DNA from: Mycothermus thermophilus
Taxonomy: Eukaryota > Ascomycota > Sordariomycetes > Sordariales > Chaetomiaceae
Length of the DNA: 64,000 nt
Direction of reading: 5' to 3'
Assembly: GCA_011316235.1 (NCBI GenBank)
Contig: QQBE01000023.1
Coordinates: 186,001 to 250,000 of the forward strand
A program made the translations under genes and the position numbers. The notes under the pieces are model-generated. The model was given only the letters and a program-made list of their open reading frames with translations, had not been told where the DNA came from and made no database searches. Positions 34,701 through 44,910 of this stretch are shown piece after piece; within the stretch, counting starts at the first letter, position 1, and every line of letters starts with the position of its first letter.

Positions 34701-35775
34701 TCCGGGTTTGTTCAACACGGGAGAGCCGCCAGCCCCAGGCATTGGCCCGATCCTGGGTTCTGGTTTGCCCAAGGACGGTCCGTCTTCCCACTCTCGGCAA
34801 GGATCCACCAGTTTAGATTCACCTGCTGCGCAGCCCATCAGTCGGCCGACTCCGATCGGCCGGCCTGCGAGTGTTGTCCCAGGTCAGCGGGCCTCGAGCG
34901 GCTCACCCTCCAGCGGCCTGCCCAAACCAGAGCCGGACACGCACCTTGGCAGTCGTGCCCTCCTCGACGATCCAGACGGCGCACTCCCCGACTTCCCCAG
35001 CGGCCGAACTAACAGGGTTGGCTCGCTTCCCGGAACGCGGCCGGCGCCAGGATTCGGGCTCGGTCCTTACGGGCTTATGGATCCCCTCCACCCCCACAAC
35101 CCTTGGGCACCCGGCTCACTTCCACCGGCTAACTCGTTCCCTCCTCCGCCGCCTGGCTTCGCTCCGAGCCCATTGGGCATGCCGGGCCCGATGCACGTGC
35201 CGTGGGGCCCTCCGATGTCCCATCTCACGACGTTTGGCTCACCGGGCGTCGTCGGCGGGCCTATCGAGCCCAGGGCGGTGGCGCTGCGAAAGATGCTCCG
35301 GCGGGCGTGCGAGGAGCTCTCCGCGGATGCCGCGGCGGTAGCTCCCGGCGCAAAGCCCACCGAGCAGCAACAGCAGCAGCAGCAGCAGCCCGGAACCACG
35401 ACGCCGGGGGCGACCGCCTTCATCCCGCTGGAGCGCATCAAAGCGCAGGTCGACATCTTCAACGGCTACCCCGTCGACCTGAAGGTGCTGCTCGACATTT
35501 GCGAGACGGAGGGCAATGAGGTCAACGGCGGCGGCAGCTTCGACGTGCGCGACGAGCCGGGCGGCGGCAAATCTATCAGGTTTGTGGTCGGCACCGAGGC
35601 CCGGCCCGTCCCGCCGCCCGTGCACCGCGCCGTGGGCTACCATCCGGGAAGTCCGTCGGGACCGACGGCTGCGACGACGGGAGGACCGATCGGGACGAGG
35701 AGCAGCTTGAGTAGCGTCACGAGCGGTGGTGGGGGCCCTGTGGACCAGGCCAGCCAGATCCTTGGGCATCCGTAG
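31747..35775 (+). CDS. nst1: Stress response protein Nst1, 1342 aa
   Basis: Nst1 proteins are cytoplasmic, charged coiled-coil proteins that negatively affect salt tolerance in yeast and associate with mRNA-processing factors; the exact activity is not known. Single exon. The ATG at 31747 gives MKGNRPNPP; an upstream in-frame TTG is not needed. In order: an Ala/Pro/Thr-rich N-terminus with basic clusters, a poly-Gln run (about residue 145), a Lys-rich block, the conserved block REKIWNTDSQEERERIKEFW with the cysteine cluster CSCTVCGRKR (about 195-275), Asp/Glu-rich tracts (about 320-370 and 475-510), and a very long Lys/Glu/Arg/Ala charged helix (about 540-750). A Pro/Gly-rich C-terminal half follows, with a second poly-Gln run near 1210. 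The layout and length match filamentous-fungal Nst1. Single-frame antisense ORFs are by-products. Confidence 0.92.
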   Translation: MKGNRPNPPASGAAAPLSPTSKTTAKYTNKDGSKSTAAPKANVAPVEPAQPSPTTAPSSTANATPAASSTGADPPPQPVNRKKQKRRAKAAAKAAAAEQQAQQSATTNGVSSPPQTHDQQPAGQEPEEEGQGDAPAQPEPQDQPSEQQQQQQQQHNSASAATGKSKKSKKKKKKQKDGQGAGGDGSRNQSNRSGMSREKIWNTDSQEERERIKEFWLGLSEAERKSLVKVEKDAVLKKMKEQQKHTCSCTVCGRKRTAIEEELEGLYDAYYEELEQYANHPNQGEGPPMLRPRRSFGSTGGMQPRGLHSRFSNHQPSRGRILDDAGDDGDGVGGEEDEEGEEDGDDIYSAGELEDDIYSEDEHEPSEELHRSDYAAEFFNFGNSLTVQGTNRVPILPLFLQNDPAFGTVQDAYMSSYLGGILTVADDLLKNDGKRFIEMMEQLAERRMAREEDARSQFARGYDHANGDRYHSHPPPPDDEEYDEEEEDYVDEEDEEDYDSQDEEVYDDDGSWLGPGSPDADWTQDTMTDEQRMEEGRRMFQIFAARMFEQRVLTAYREKVAKERQAKLLEEIEAENQQDAQRKAKKAKEAQKRKDRAARKKEALAEEKARKEAEKAAEEAARKAEEERKAEEARQRAEEKRKKKEAQRKAEEEERQRKEAERLRKIQEREEAERKAREAKEREKKAREQREKEARERKEREAREKKEQQEREKREQQERERREKEAKAKAEREAKEAKAVNQAKETKAAAAAPKDKKQEDKAPKAVPPPAPVPVPTPVPKRAAPQQPTTPAVPVPPVAPVPALPQQIPKNLASPQIPVATPALPKAPTPIRPRQVSQNEGSTVPSAAASNAGSRGSQNPSPHPVTPVHASPGPIAPPSKSGAASASGTGGPGLQPTDTLSYSASPTTFPAKPIPPPTGAFGLPPPGPTPPFPPGLHSVPPGFGAPLHREPGFPPMGGGFRTPHSMSIPPGFGPPGVGRGFPLQPPPGLFNTGEPPAPGIGPILGSGLPKDGPSSHSRQGSTSLDSPAAQPISRPTPIGRPASVVPGQRASSGSPSSGLPKPEPDTHLGSRALLDDPDGALPDFPSGRTNRVGSLPGTRPAPGFGLGPYGLMDPLHPHNPWAPGSLPPANSFPPPPPGFAPSPLGMPGPMHVPWGPPMSHLTTFGSPGVVGGPIEPRAVALRKMLRRACEELSADAAAVAPGAKPTEQQQQQQQQPGTTTPGATAFIPLERIKAQVDIFNGYPVDLKVLLDICETEGNEVNGGGSFDVRDEPGGGKSIRFVVGTEARPVPPPVHRAVGYHPGSPSGPTAATTGGPIGTRSSLSSVTSGGGGPVDQASQILGHP

Positions 35776-37211
35776 GATAGAAGTAGCAAGGATATGCGCT
35801 GAGCCAGCGAGGGAATTGGTCTAGTAGTACTATTATTACGCCCGGATAAAGGTGCATATGCCAAGTCAGGCCAGCTCGGGAAAGGAAGAGGAAGAATTAG
35901 GTTGTTGTCGTTGGTGTTATTATTGGGAGTAGGTCAAGAAGAAGAAGAAGAAGAAGAAGTGGTGGCGCAATATGCCAGCAGTAGCAGCAGGCAGACCAGC
36001 AGCGCAGAGGGGGAGAGAGAGTGAAAGCAAGCAAGCAAGCAAGCAAAGCGGTTGTCTGTCCTGTCCCCCAATCGATGTTTGATGGGTACAGCGTGTTGTG
36101 TGTTTACCTACCTGACTTACCTTACCTTTACCTTACTTTACCTTGCTACCTACCTGAGGGTAGTAAGTAGTCACATACGCTATGCTCAATGAAATAAGAG
36201 TAAGCGGAGAAAAAGACTCTGAGCAAAAAAAAAAGCAGATGAAATGCTTGAAGCTGCTCTTCGTCTTGGGGGTGACCTCTCTACCTACCATGGGTCTTCC
36301 GTCCTGGTCACTTAGCGGCATGGGATGTTGAACGTTGTACAGTACACACACGTAGTAATTAGTGTGTAACAAACAGCCAGAAAGTATGATTTGTGTGTGA
36401 CCTAGGAGGGTGCCAGTTGTCTCTGGAATAAGTGATAGTACGTGATTGTGTTGGAAGTCCCGGTAAGGATTTCTTTTGAGCCCCTCGTCTGTCTGGGCCA
36501 TGATTCCCTGTCCTGGTTTGAAATCCCTGATGATGAAGCCCGCCCCCCCCCAAGCCAGAACCGCTTGACGAGTCCGATGTTCTTTCGAAATCGAGTTGAT
36601 CGTTTTACGGATCAGCATGTTGTTGACTTTGCCCCCACCCCAACAAGGAGGAACGTGCCCTGACAATATCAACAGGCCCCAGCCCGATGGTTTGGGACCC
36701 GTGGTTTGGTAGAGATGAGTGCATGAGATTCGAATCCCGAGCACCGATATTCATTCATTGCCTGGGTAAGGTAGGTCAGTTACTTTAGTATTACTCCATA
36801 GGTTGACCCGCATGCGAACCACCGTTATTTTCTTGTGCAAGTTCACGTGCGGTAGGTAACCGTAAGCACTTTATTCAAGGGATGACAATGAATGACGACG
36901 GTACTACCCGACAGAATCAGGTCCTCATTTGACTTGAGATTTGCCTAGAACACAACATGGCTAGTTCCTTTCCAATCCGACTAGTACCCCTGACCCAAGT
37001 TTACCCAACTTGCCGAGACAAAGATAAGTTTGTATCTTGAAAAAAAATCCGGTCTTCCAACCCCTCCATCTCTCTCATCGTCTACACCTCAACCAACACC
37101 AAGTTCTCCTCAACCCCCCTCACAGCGAGTCGGCCCTCCACCTTTTCCTCACCATGACCAACCAGCTCCTCATCTCGTCTCCAACACTCCCTTACGTACC
37201 TTCTCCGTCAC
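35776..37211. other. nst1 3' region and convergent intergenic sequence with simple repeats
   Basis: Simple-sequence tracts follow nst1: an AAG run (about 35936-35959), a GCAA tetranucleotide run (about 36026-36046) and ACCTTA/CTACC-type repeats (about 36107-36155). The minus open frame 36133-36744 has no family resemblance. No gene is supported. Confidence 0.6.
35936..36155. repeat. Cluster of microsatellites downstream of nst1
   Basis: Within about 220 bp there are an AAG run, an AGC-rich stretch, a GCAA run of about five units and a degenerate TACC/TTACC tract. They lie in the presumed nst1 3' untranslated region or just beyond it. Confidence 0.8.
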
Positions 37212-38153
37212 TCAAGCGAACGGATTCTGGCCGCCATACGGCCCCTGGCCCTGCGGCGGGTACCCGCCTTGAGGCGGATAGGCACCACCAGCCGGCGCGT
37301 TGGGGACGCCCTGGTGCATCAGCGGCTGGCCCTCGAGGTTGGGCTGGGCAGTGACGTTGGCACCGGGCCGCTTAGCGGCGGCGGTGGCCTTGGCCTCCTT
37401 GGCGATCTTCTCGGCCTCCTTCTGGCGGGCAATCTTGCGCTGGTTGGCGCGCTCGCGGCAGCAGAGGAAGCAGATGGAGACGATGGAGATGACGATGGCC
37501 GACGCGAAGATGATGGCCAGGATGATGCCCGCCAGGTCGAGCGACGAGTGCTTGTACATGCAGCTCACGTTGCCGCGGGCGTCGGCGGCGCAGATGAGTC
37601 CATCGATGCACTTCTCGTTGACGAGCACGGTGGGCGTGCACTCGCCGCGCCGGCCCGACAGGGTGCCCGTCGTGATGATGGGGCAGACGGTGGTCGAGGT
37701 GGATTCTTGCGAGAAGCACTGGCCCGGGGAGCCGGTCGGGGTCGGGTCGGCGCGGGGCTGGTGCGGGACGCCGGTGATCAGGGGCAAGGCCTCGCGGCGG
37801 TCGAGGTTGTTGACGCCGACGGCGCGAGCTTCGGCGGCCGCCGTGTCCTGTTGTTTGCGGCGCAGGCGGAGCTCGTTGCTCGGGTGGTCGCACTCGCCGA
37901 TGACGCGGGCCGCTTGGGCGATGGACTCCTCGGGCTTGCAGCCGGCCCAGGTGAAGCAGCGCTCAACTTCGGACTGGATGGCGTTGGGGAGGACGTCGAG
38001 GTGGGAGAGGCAGTAGGAGAGGGCTCCCACGTCGCCGCATGGGGAAGTGTTGGCGAACTCGGTGCTACGGTCGTAGAGACATTCGAGGCGGCCCAGGGCG
38101 GAGGCGACGGGGAGGAGGGAAAGAAGGAGGAGGTTGCGTTTGGAGTCGTGCAT
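37212..38153 (-). CDS. Single-pass membrane protein with cysteine-rich ectodomain, 313 aa
   Basis: I do not recognise a named family. The N-terminus (MHDSKRNLLLLSLLPVASALG) is a signal peptide. The predicted ectodomain (about 21-205) has about ten cysteines, including LECLYD, SPCGD, SYCLSH, RCFTWAGC and GECDH in its first half. This resembles the spacing of small fungal extracellular cysteine-rich modules such as CFEM-like domains, but I cannot assign it. A Ser/Thr/Pro-rich second half follows. One transmembrane helix lies at about 207-232 (LAGIILAIIFASAIVISIVS). The cytosolic tail begins with two cysteines and a basic Arg/Lys-rich stretch and ends in Pro-Gly-Gln-Tyr repeats. Single exon. The ATG at 38153 is chosen because the signal peptide starts there. 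A surface sensor or anchoring role is inference. Confidence 0.8.
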   Translation of the reverse strand: MHDSKRNLLLLSLLPVASALGRLECLYDRSTEFANTSPCGDVGALSYCLSHLDVLPNAIQSEVERCFTWAGCKPEESIAQAARVIGECDHPSNELRLRRKQQDTAAAEARAVGVNNLDRREALPLITGVPHQPRADPTPTGSPGQCFSQESTSTTVCPIITTGTLSGRRGECTPTVLVNEKCIDGLICAADARGNVSCMYKHSSLDLAGIILAIIFASAIVISIVSICFLCCRERANQRKIARQKEAEKIAKEAKATAAAKRPGANVTAQPNLEGQPLMHQGVPNAPAGGAYPPQGGYPPQGQGPYGGQNPFA

Positions 38154-41082
38154 CGTGGCGGATGTGGTTCCCGCGAACGATGGTCGCGGGGTTGAGGTGT
38201 TGTAAAGTACAGGTGGTGGTGGTTTGTTTGTGCCACGCAGATGGCTGTTTGTGCCCGAGACGAGGTCGTTCGGCGTCTGCAATACTCGAGTCGAGTCTAC
38301 CTTAGTCTAGTCGAGCCTCGATTTGTTAATCGTCAGGTCGATGGGATCAGCGAGGTTGGGGCTGACGGCGATGGCTCACGGCGCAGAATCGGATGGGTGT
38401 CAGAGAAGAGGAAGTCAAGATGGGACGACGGGACGACGGGCTTGAAGAGGGACGGGTTGTCGTTGGGGCTGAGTTGGGCCTGTTGGTCAAGCAAGACGCA
38501 GCTGAGGGAGGATTTGGTCTGGATACCGACACTTGACTGACGGACAGCCACAGGTGGGTTGGATCCAGAGAGACAGCGCGCACCGCGTCGAGAGGGGCTC
38601 GTCGTGTCTCGCCTTGGGTCGTTTCGCCAACAGGAACGTTGGAGCAGGAGAAGAAAAGGAGTGGGAGTGCAAATGACGCTCGACACTTTTTTTTTGGAGT
38701 TGGGATCTTTTTCATGGCATTTGCGGCCGATGCCCTATCTGCATTCTTCTTGTCCCAAAAGCTGAGCCCAGGCCCGCCGTCAGCCCCTGATGGACCAACA
38801 GCGGTGGGCCCGCCCCCCGTCAGAAGGATGGGGCAAGGCTGTGCTAGCAGAGCGGGCGACATTGGAAACCGCTCTGGCTTCGGCAGACACCCTGATCCGG
38901 GTGGGTCCAATGTGGACGGTGTGGCCAATTGCCGGGTCCAGCCAAGACTTTCAACTCCCAGCTTGGGCTCCAGTGCGACCCAGAAGTTGACATGGGCAAG
39001 TCCAGATGAAATCTCGGGTCCTTGATCCAGACCAGAGGCGAGTTGCTTCTTTCTTCACTTGTCTTGTCCACATGAGAATGTCTCAACCTCTTTGGCCACG
39101 TATTGTATTCCAGAGTTTGGTGAAGAAATGAAGAAGCACTCAACTCTGGGAAAGTCCATCTGTGTTTCGGCTGGAATGTTTCACAACCAACGGCACATGC
39201 GGCAAACACCAGCTCTCTCTCTCTCTCTATCAAAGCAGCTTCGCGGGGCAGTCCACAATTGGGCTGCGCCACATGGCGGGTGGCTGTGATCGACCTTTGT
39301 GCATGAAACCCCTCGTCGCCGCTGCAATCCAACTGATCCAACGGTTCCCCTCCGCTCTCCTTGTCTCTTGTGTGATCATTATGGCATTGGGAATCGAAGC
39401 CGAGTTTGAGCCATTGGAAGTTAGGGCTCACTCAGTCTTAGTCATTAAGAGATCTTTATTCAGACATTTTCAATCTTTTGCCTCTCATAATCTGAAGTTT
39501 TTTTATTCATCCCAACCGTGGTGGCATCGAGGTGGGACTCAGCTGAGACACAGTCAGCAAGCACGACGATGCTTGGCGCTTGGCAACCCAGAGGACGGAA
39601 TTAACCGATGCATCGCCAACGGCTTGAGACGACATGTTATGGTGAATGCAGATGCTTAGGTCTATTTGTATCTAGATGATTGAGAGATAGAATCGCGTCT
39701 TGAGTTGATATAAACAAAATATTCACGTTATTGTTGTTTCCACAAGTTGGGATTACAAGTCACCTCACCACGGTTGCCGTGTCAACAGTCTGCTTTGTTT
39801 ACTGATTCAGGGGGGCGGTCACCAGTTGAGATGGAAAACATCAAGTAAATATCAGAATCCACGTAAATGATGGCTGGATATAGTCACATAATGGGACGGA
39901 GAAGCAGATAGACACCATACATCGTCCAGTTTTAACCAAGCATGGTCGGTCGGTCGGCTGACTCTCTTCCACATAGGTAGCTATCGAGTCGGGAAGTTTA
40001 CCACCAGGGGCAGCCCTCCCCAAATGAAGATGGTATTATCGTTATTGGATTTCACTTCTGTGAACATAGGAATGACTGCCATTTTAAGAATAGGATATGG
40101 AATATCATTGGAGTTCTCATAAGAGGACTGAATATACTGGATAAAAACCTGACGGAATCTTGGACATCTCATCCTAGAACTGCATTGGTTTGTGGTTGAG
40201 TCTTATACTATACTTACCTCAGTCTCATACTTTCTACAACATATGGACATAAGCAGTTTAATGGTTAATCATACAGTTAGTCACGCATCGAGAGAGAGGC
40301 ATATGTTCAGACAGTGGTTACAAAGTTAGTCCCTTCCAGAAAGCCATGTATTCAGAAAGAGAGCGCTCCCAACCATACGCCATCTCCCTACTTCATTACA
40401 TGATGCTCCCATCCAGTACAACATCCTCTCTCGCTTCCCTAGTCCAATCTCGTCCATAGCATCCGAGGATGCTAGACATGATTTAAAAGCTTGGACACTC
40501 CCCAGAGAGGAGCGACCAAGTACAGGACCAAGGCTTCCCGTCAGACTACTGCCCGTCCATCCATCCCGGCGTAAGCCAATCCATAACCCAGAAAACCAGA
40601 AGAAAAGGCAAACAGAGCTATCGCAAAGAAAACCCGTAACCGTCCCAATATACTCAAACATGAAGAAAAATCCCAAGATATACCGTAGCCGTCCCAATAT
40701 CCTCAAACACATACACCCCAATCTCGTACAGTACTTCATACATGGTCACATAATCCTACAGTCACCCCCAGATGGTGCCGAATATCTCCAAAATATTGAG
40801 AGTGCTCTCGCGAGAGAAGCAACTCTGAGGTCGGGCCCGAGGGCAGGAACCCGATTTTAAAAGCCAGACGGCCGTTACACCAATCTGGCTCCCGTCCCGA
40901 TATCCGTTCTCCATCGTCGTGTGTCGTCGGCGTCGGTCTGATACAGAGACCAGCGTTTAGCTCTGAACTAAACGTCGCATCTCACAGACAGCCACGACGA
41001 AGATTTAACTGGGGTGTTGTTCTTTGGCTGGCGTTTTGCTCCTTCGCAGCGTTCTCCGGCTGGGGTGGTTGGCGTTCTCCAG
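38154..41082. other. Intergenic region, 2.9 kb; no gene seen
   Basis: The first 700 bp are GC-rich and probably the promoter of the upstream membrane-protein gene. The part from 39.4 to 40.9 kb is AT-richer with no frame of note; the minus frame 40326-40739 is hydrophobic but has no signal, domain or splice partner. A short CT dinucleotide run lies at about 39217-39232. I see no tRNA or rRNA here. Confidence 0.5.
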
Positions 41083-41637
41083 CTAGTTCGCATCCTGGCC
41101 GTCATTGCCGTCGTTGTTGTTCTCGTCCCAGTTTGCCGCTTGCTCCTCGTATTGCTCCGCCAACTGGGCAAGCTGACGCTGCCACTCAGCATCGCGCTGC
41201 TGCCGGCGGGCGTTGTTATTGCGGGCGGGTGCGTTCGCTTGCTGCTGTTGGTTATCGGCTTGCTGGTTATTGTTATTATTCCCAGCGTTGACGTTGTTAC
41301 CGCGGGCGACAGTGTCCTTCTGCTCCTGTTTAGCTCGCTGTCCGGCGCGCATTTTGCCGTTTTGTCCCTTCCGCTTTTTTTCCTTCCCCGTTCTTTCTGC
41401 TTCTCTCCTGTCCAGCTCTTGTTGAATCTCCCGCTGAGCCGCGCCCTCGCACTTGACGCACTACGAAAGGGCGGGGTAGGCGTTGTCATGCGGTTCGCAG
41501 ATGACGAAATGACCCAGGGCGAGGCAGCGTCTGAGCTTGGTACTCCTGCATCTGGGGCAATGATGCAGGGAGTTGAAAGTAATCCATCTCCCCCCGATGT
41601 TCTGGGCGTTCTGGCCGTCTTTGTTGCCCTTTGCCAT
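41083..41637 (-). pseudogene. Zinc-ribbon-like protein gene interrupted by one in-frame TAG
   Basis: From the ATG at 41637 one frame runs 185 codons to a stop at 41083, broken only by a TAG at 41463-41461 (codon 59). Before it the product is MAKGNKDGQNAQNIGGRW, then HHCPRCRSTKLRRC and HFVICEPHDNAYPALS. Directly after the TAG the frame resumes with CVKCEGAAQREIQQELDRR, a charged coiled-coil stretch, an Asn/Gln-rich run and an acidic C-terminus. The paired CPRC and CVKC lie on opposite sides of the stop and look like two halves of one zinc site. Alternatives: a nonsense mutation, a sequencing error, readthrough, or a 45-nt intron with a poor GTCATC donor ending at this TAG (phase 0, but it would delete Cys/His residues). 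A TATATATA element lies at 42267-42274. I cannot name the family. Confidence 0.55.
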
Positions 41638-42266
41638 TTTGGTCTACTGTACACAGTGGCGAAGGGAAACAGAATTACGGGTGAAGGCTGAGATGGCGAG
41701 AGAGAGTACTGATGAGGCGCTCCGCGATGAGGCAGGCCAGGATCCGAGAAAGGAGGCAGACACGCGGAGAAAAATGGTTGAGGATCGGATCTTTACGCAG
41801 AGATGAGAAAGCCTGGAGGAAGGCCAAATGGGCTGATAACCGGAATGGCGTTGTTAAGAAGAGAGGTGGATTCAGGTTGTAGTCTATAGATGGCGAGGGA
41901 AAGTCCAGAAAAGCGCGCTGAGAGGCAGAGAGACCAGAAGGCGCCCGGGACGATAGAAAAGGCGATCGGTGCTGCGGAAGAGGCCCGCTGCGGCGAAGGC
42001 AGAGGAGGCGACGTGAACTGCAGAAGAGGTGCGCTTCACTGCGGTCGGGGTGCGGGTGAGGGACCAGATGCGCCGAATGACGAGCAGAATCTGCGCACAG
42101 CCGTCAGAAGAGAGAGGACGTAGAGTAAGTTAAGAGTGATAGAATAGCAGGAAAGGTGTTGGGAAGAAGCGAGGTGCGCTCAGTTGGTGGTCAGACGAGA
42201 GTGGATGGTAAGGTGGGTGAGATGGAAGAGGGAAGTTTGAGGAGGGATCTGGGAAAAGAGGCGGGG

Positions 42267-42274
42267 TATATATA
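42267..42274 (-). promoter_or_regulatory. TATA-like element upstream of the zinc-ribbon-like gene
   Basis: TATATATA flanked by GGCGGGG on one side and CTTGGGGGG on the other. It lies about 630 bp upstream of the ATG at 41637 on the minus strand. Because the octamer is symmetrical it could serve either direction; assignment to the minus-strand gene is by position only. Confidence 0.4.
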
Positions 42275-42449
42275 CTTGGGGGGAGGCGCTGGCTGATTCG
42301 GCTGATTTGCGCTCGCCGGTAAAGATCAGGATCGCGGTAATCAACGCGTCGAAAATCGGTCGAAGAAACACGTCGCCGGCGAGGAATTTATATGATGACC
42401 TTTTTTTCCCAAACAGGCAAGGCCTGGGAAGACAGTCATAGAATTGACA

Positions 42450-43120
42450 ACCAGTTTGCTTAGTTTGTAGAGAATCAGCTGTGGGGAGTACTGATTTGTG
42501 GTCAAATCAGGGCCAGAGAGAGTCAGATTAGAAGAAAATGGGACGCGTCGGCGAAAAACAGGCAGACGTCGTGTAGAGAAAGTGGTCGACTTTTGTGATC
42601 TTGAGTTAAATCAGGTGTCTGGGAAACGTAATGCTGGATTAAATCAGGACAGAGGAGAGGCAGATCAGAAAACAACGGAACTTGCCGGTGAAAAACAAGC
42701 AAACATTCTGGAAAAGCGGTGGCCGATTTTTGTGATCTTGAGGAAATCAGGCCTCCAAAAATCCTGACTCAGGATCAGATCAGGACTGGCCACAGGCAGA
42801 TCAGACAACAAGATACTGTCTGAGGGGAAACAGGAAATCACGTTTATAAAACCGTGGTCTATTTTCGTGATCCTGAGGAAATCAGGCCTCCAGGACAACT
42901 GGTCCAGGATCAAATCAGTACTAACTATAGGCAGATCAGAAAACAAAGTCGGGAAAAGGTAGCCTAATTTTGTGATCCTGAGTAAGTTAGGCGTCAAGGT
43001 TGACTGATATAAGACCAGATCATAACGGCTGAGTGAGAAGCAGATCAGAGAACAAAGAAGCTGATTAGTGAACAATGGGAACCCATCCTGGAAAATCGCC
43101 GGTCTATTTTTGATCTTCAC
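42450..43120. repeat. Degenerate tandem repeat, about 100-140 bp period, 5 or more copies
   Basis: A recurring core TTTT-GTGATC(T/C)TGAG-AAATCAGG appears at about 42595, 42732, 42867 and 42972, with a partial copy at about 43111 and a diverged first copy near 42496. Spacings are about 99, 137, 135, 105 and 140 bp. Between cores, the shared words GGCAGATCAGA, AAACAA and GAAAAACA recur in the same order. The copies differ by many substitutions and small indels. No coding frame runs through them. Confidence 0.75.
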
Positions 43121-44140
43121 ATGTCAAGAAAACGTGTTTGCTCCGCGCGTCTTACATGTGATCCTGACTTCCTGTGTCTAGACTTGTTATTGTTGTCTGT
43201 TCATCTGATCGAAGCGTGTCGCGTGTTTATTTACTTTCATGCCCAACTCGGGGGTTTATTTACATCACCCCTTAACGCGCAGCTCGGAGCTGGAAACCTT
43301 AAGACACGGCCAGGAAGCAGACACGCTGAGCCCGTACTCTCCACTCTGTAAACAAATCCATTTCATCACACAGCTTCGTGATCCATAGATGCCTGGATCC
43401 AAGTGGGTTACTTCTTAGACCTTCCCCTGCGACTCCAGTTCAGCGAGACAAACGTCAACCTCCTCAAACTGGATCAGTGACAATATCGAGTCAACTAAAG
43501 TGGCTAAGCATATGCTGCAGTCTAAACGAGTCTCTACCATCACATTCAGGATCAGGAATTTTACAGTTATCTTCTCTCTGAATCGACAACAACTTCGCGG
43601 TACCTATCTTTTCTCCACTCAACCACCTGTTCCTGTCCGCTCATCTCACGAATTGGCGCAAGATTTCTCTCGTGAAGTGTTCCATCGCATATAACTTAGC
43701 TTTTTGGCTCACCATTCTCCAACATCGTAGCCTTCGTGACGGAACACACACAAGATCATCATCACTCTTAGGTGCCATCAAACCTTTCCATCCAGATCAG
43801 TCGGGCGGCTCGTCACGCAATTCTCCAGTGTTTCTGGCGAGTTTGGCTCTGTGTGAGCTTGAGCTTCATCGCCGAACACCCACACCTCTGCAATATGTCA
43901 GTTGGGGTACGCCTGGTCAGGGAGCCCGTGGCCATTTGTTTCGGCTGTGGAAGTGAGTCACGGAAGCCGGGATCCGTTGCGTTTATACACCAAAAACACG
44001 CTCTCCAGGACATACACGTAAAACAAAACAAGACAAAAAACATGATACCAAAACAAAAATTTAACAGAAAACAAAAAGCTCACCACCCAACACTACTCCC
44101 GCGCCGGTCGAGTAGTGGTGGAATGGTTACGAAAAACCCC
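43121..44140. other. Intergenic region after the tandem repeats; no gene seen
   Basis: AT-richer sequence without a supportable gene. Short open frames on the plus strand (43378-43956) show no domain or signal peptide. An A-rich tract at about 44020-44085 precedes the tRNA-like element. Confidence 0.5.
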
Positions 44141-44152
44141 GGTGGTTTTGCG

Positions 44153-44262
44153 CCGACACGACTGGGGGTCGAACCCAGAACGTTTTCGATTTACGACGTG
44201 GGCGTGCCTGGCGAATCTAGGTGCCTCCTCTCAATACCGCTTGACCACACTCGGGTGTGGCC
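44153..44262 (-). other. tRNA-like sequence: tRNA pseudogene or tRNA-derived element
   Basis: Read on the minus strand, it has a perfect T arm (CTGGG-TTCGACC-CCCAG at 44178-44162), which doubles as a Pol III B box, and an A-box-like segment (TGGTCAAGCGG) about 75 bp upstream, as in class II (Ser/Leu) tRNAs. The 5' side is instead a perfect hairpin (CCACAC-CCGA-GTGTGG), the 3' acceptor strand has no matching 5' strand, and I find no valid 7-base anticodon loop. It is therefore more likely a decayed tRNA or the head of a SINE than a working tRNA. Confidence 0.4.
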
Positions 44263-44910
44263 ATTGAGGGGAGGCGGTTGGAAGAGATGGCCGGAGCTTG
44301 GACTCATAAAGGGTGGTCAATGCTTTCTGACTCTGCCCTGCGGGCTCGTTCCCCAATCTTCTTCACAGAGCATGACGAGGACAACAGTGTCATGCATTCC
44401 CTTACCCGATTTGCGCTGATTACCGCTCCTACCGTACCCTCGACTTTTCCGACTCCTCCGGTCAACCACTCCTCATATCTCCTGGCTTACCATCTCTCGC
44501 CGCTGTTGTGGCTTCCGGAGTCGAAGAAGCCACCACAATTACGTCTCTGTCCCTGTACCAACAACTAATGTGTCTTCCTTTTTTTACCCAACCCAGGAAA
44601 CTGGCCATTGACAGGTTTTATCGCTCTCACGGACCCCCTCGGCCACGGGATTACATGCCCTCGCCCAGTCAAGTACGTTGCTAAATCCCAAGGAAAGACG
44701 AGTCACCAACCACGATATTGTACTAGCTTGATGAATCACTGAGAATGTCCCCAGAGCATAATACTCCCAGAAACATGGGTTTGCGGCATACTTGGGGTGG
44801 TTTAGTGTCCCATGGCATCCGAGGAACACGTCGGAGGTCGAAAGAGAGTTGAGCCAAGACCAGACGGCCCCACTGATGAATCCTGTCTCGGAGGACATCC
44901 ACCAATCAAT
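44263..44910. other. Intergenic region before tRNA-Val; no gene seen
   Basis: Nothing supportable on either strand. The minus frames at 44584-44905 overlap one another and have no recognisable features. Confidence 0.5.

Noticed and set aside
36133..36744. 203-codon minus-strand frame
   Set aside because: No domain, signal or orthologue-like motif; lies in a region of microsatellites and AT-rich sequence.
37269..38195. 308-codon plus-strand frame over the membrane-protein gene
   Set aside because: The minus strand has the signal peptide, cysteine pattern and transmembrane helix; this one is a shadow.
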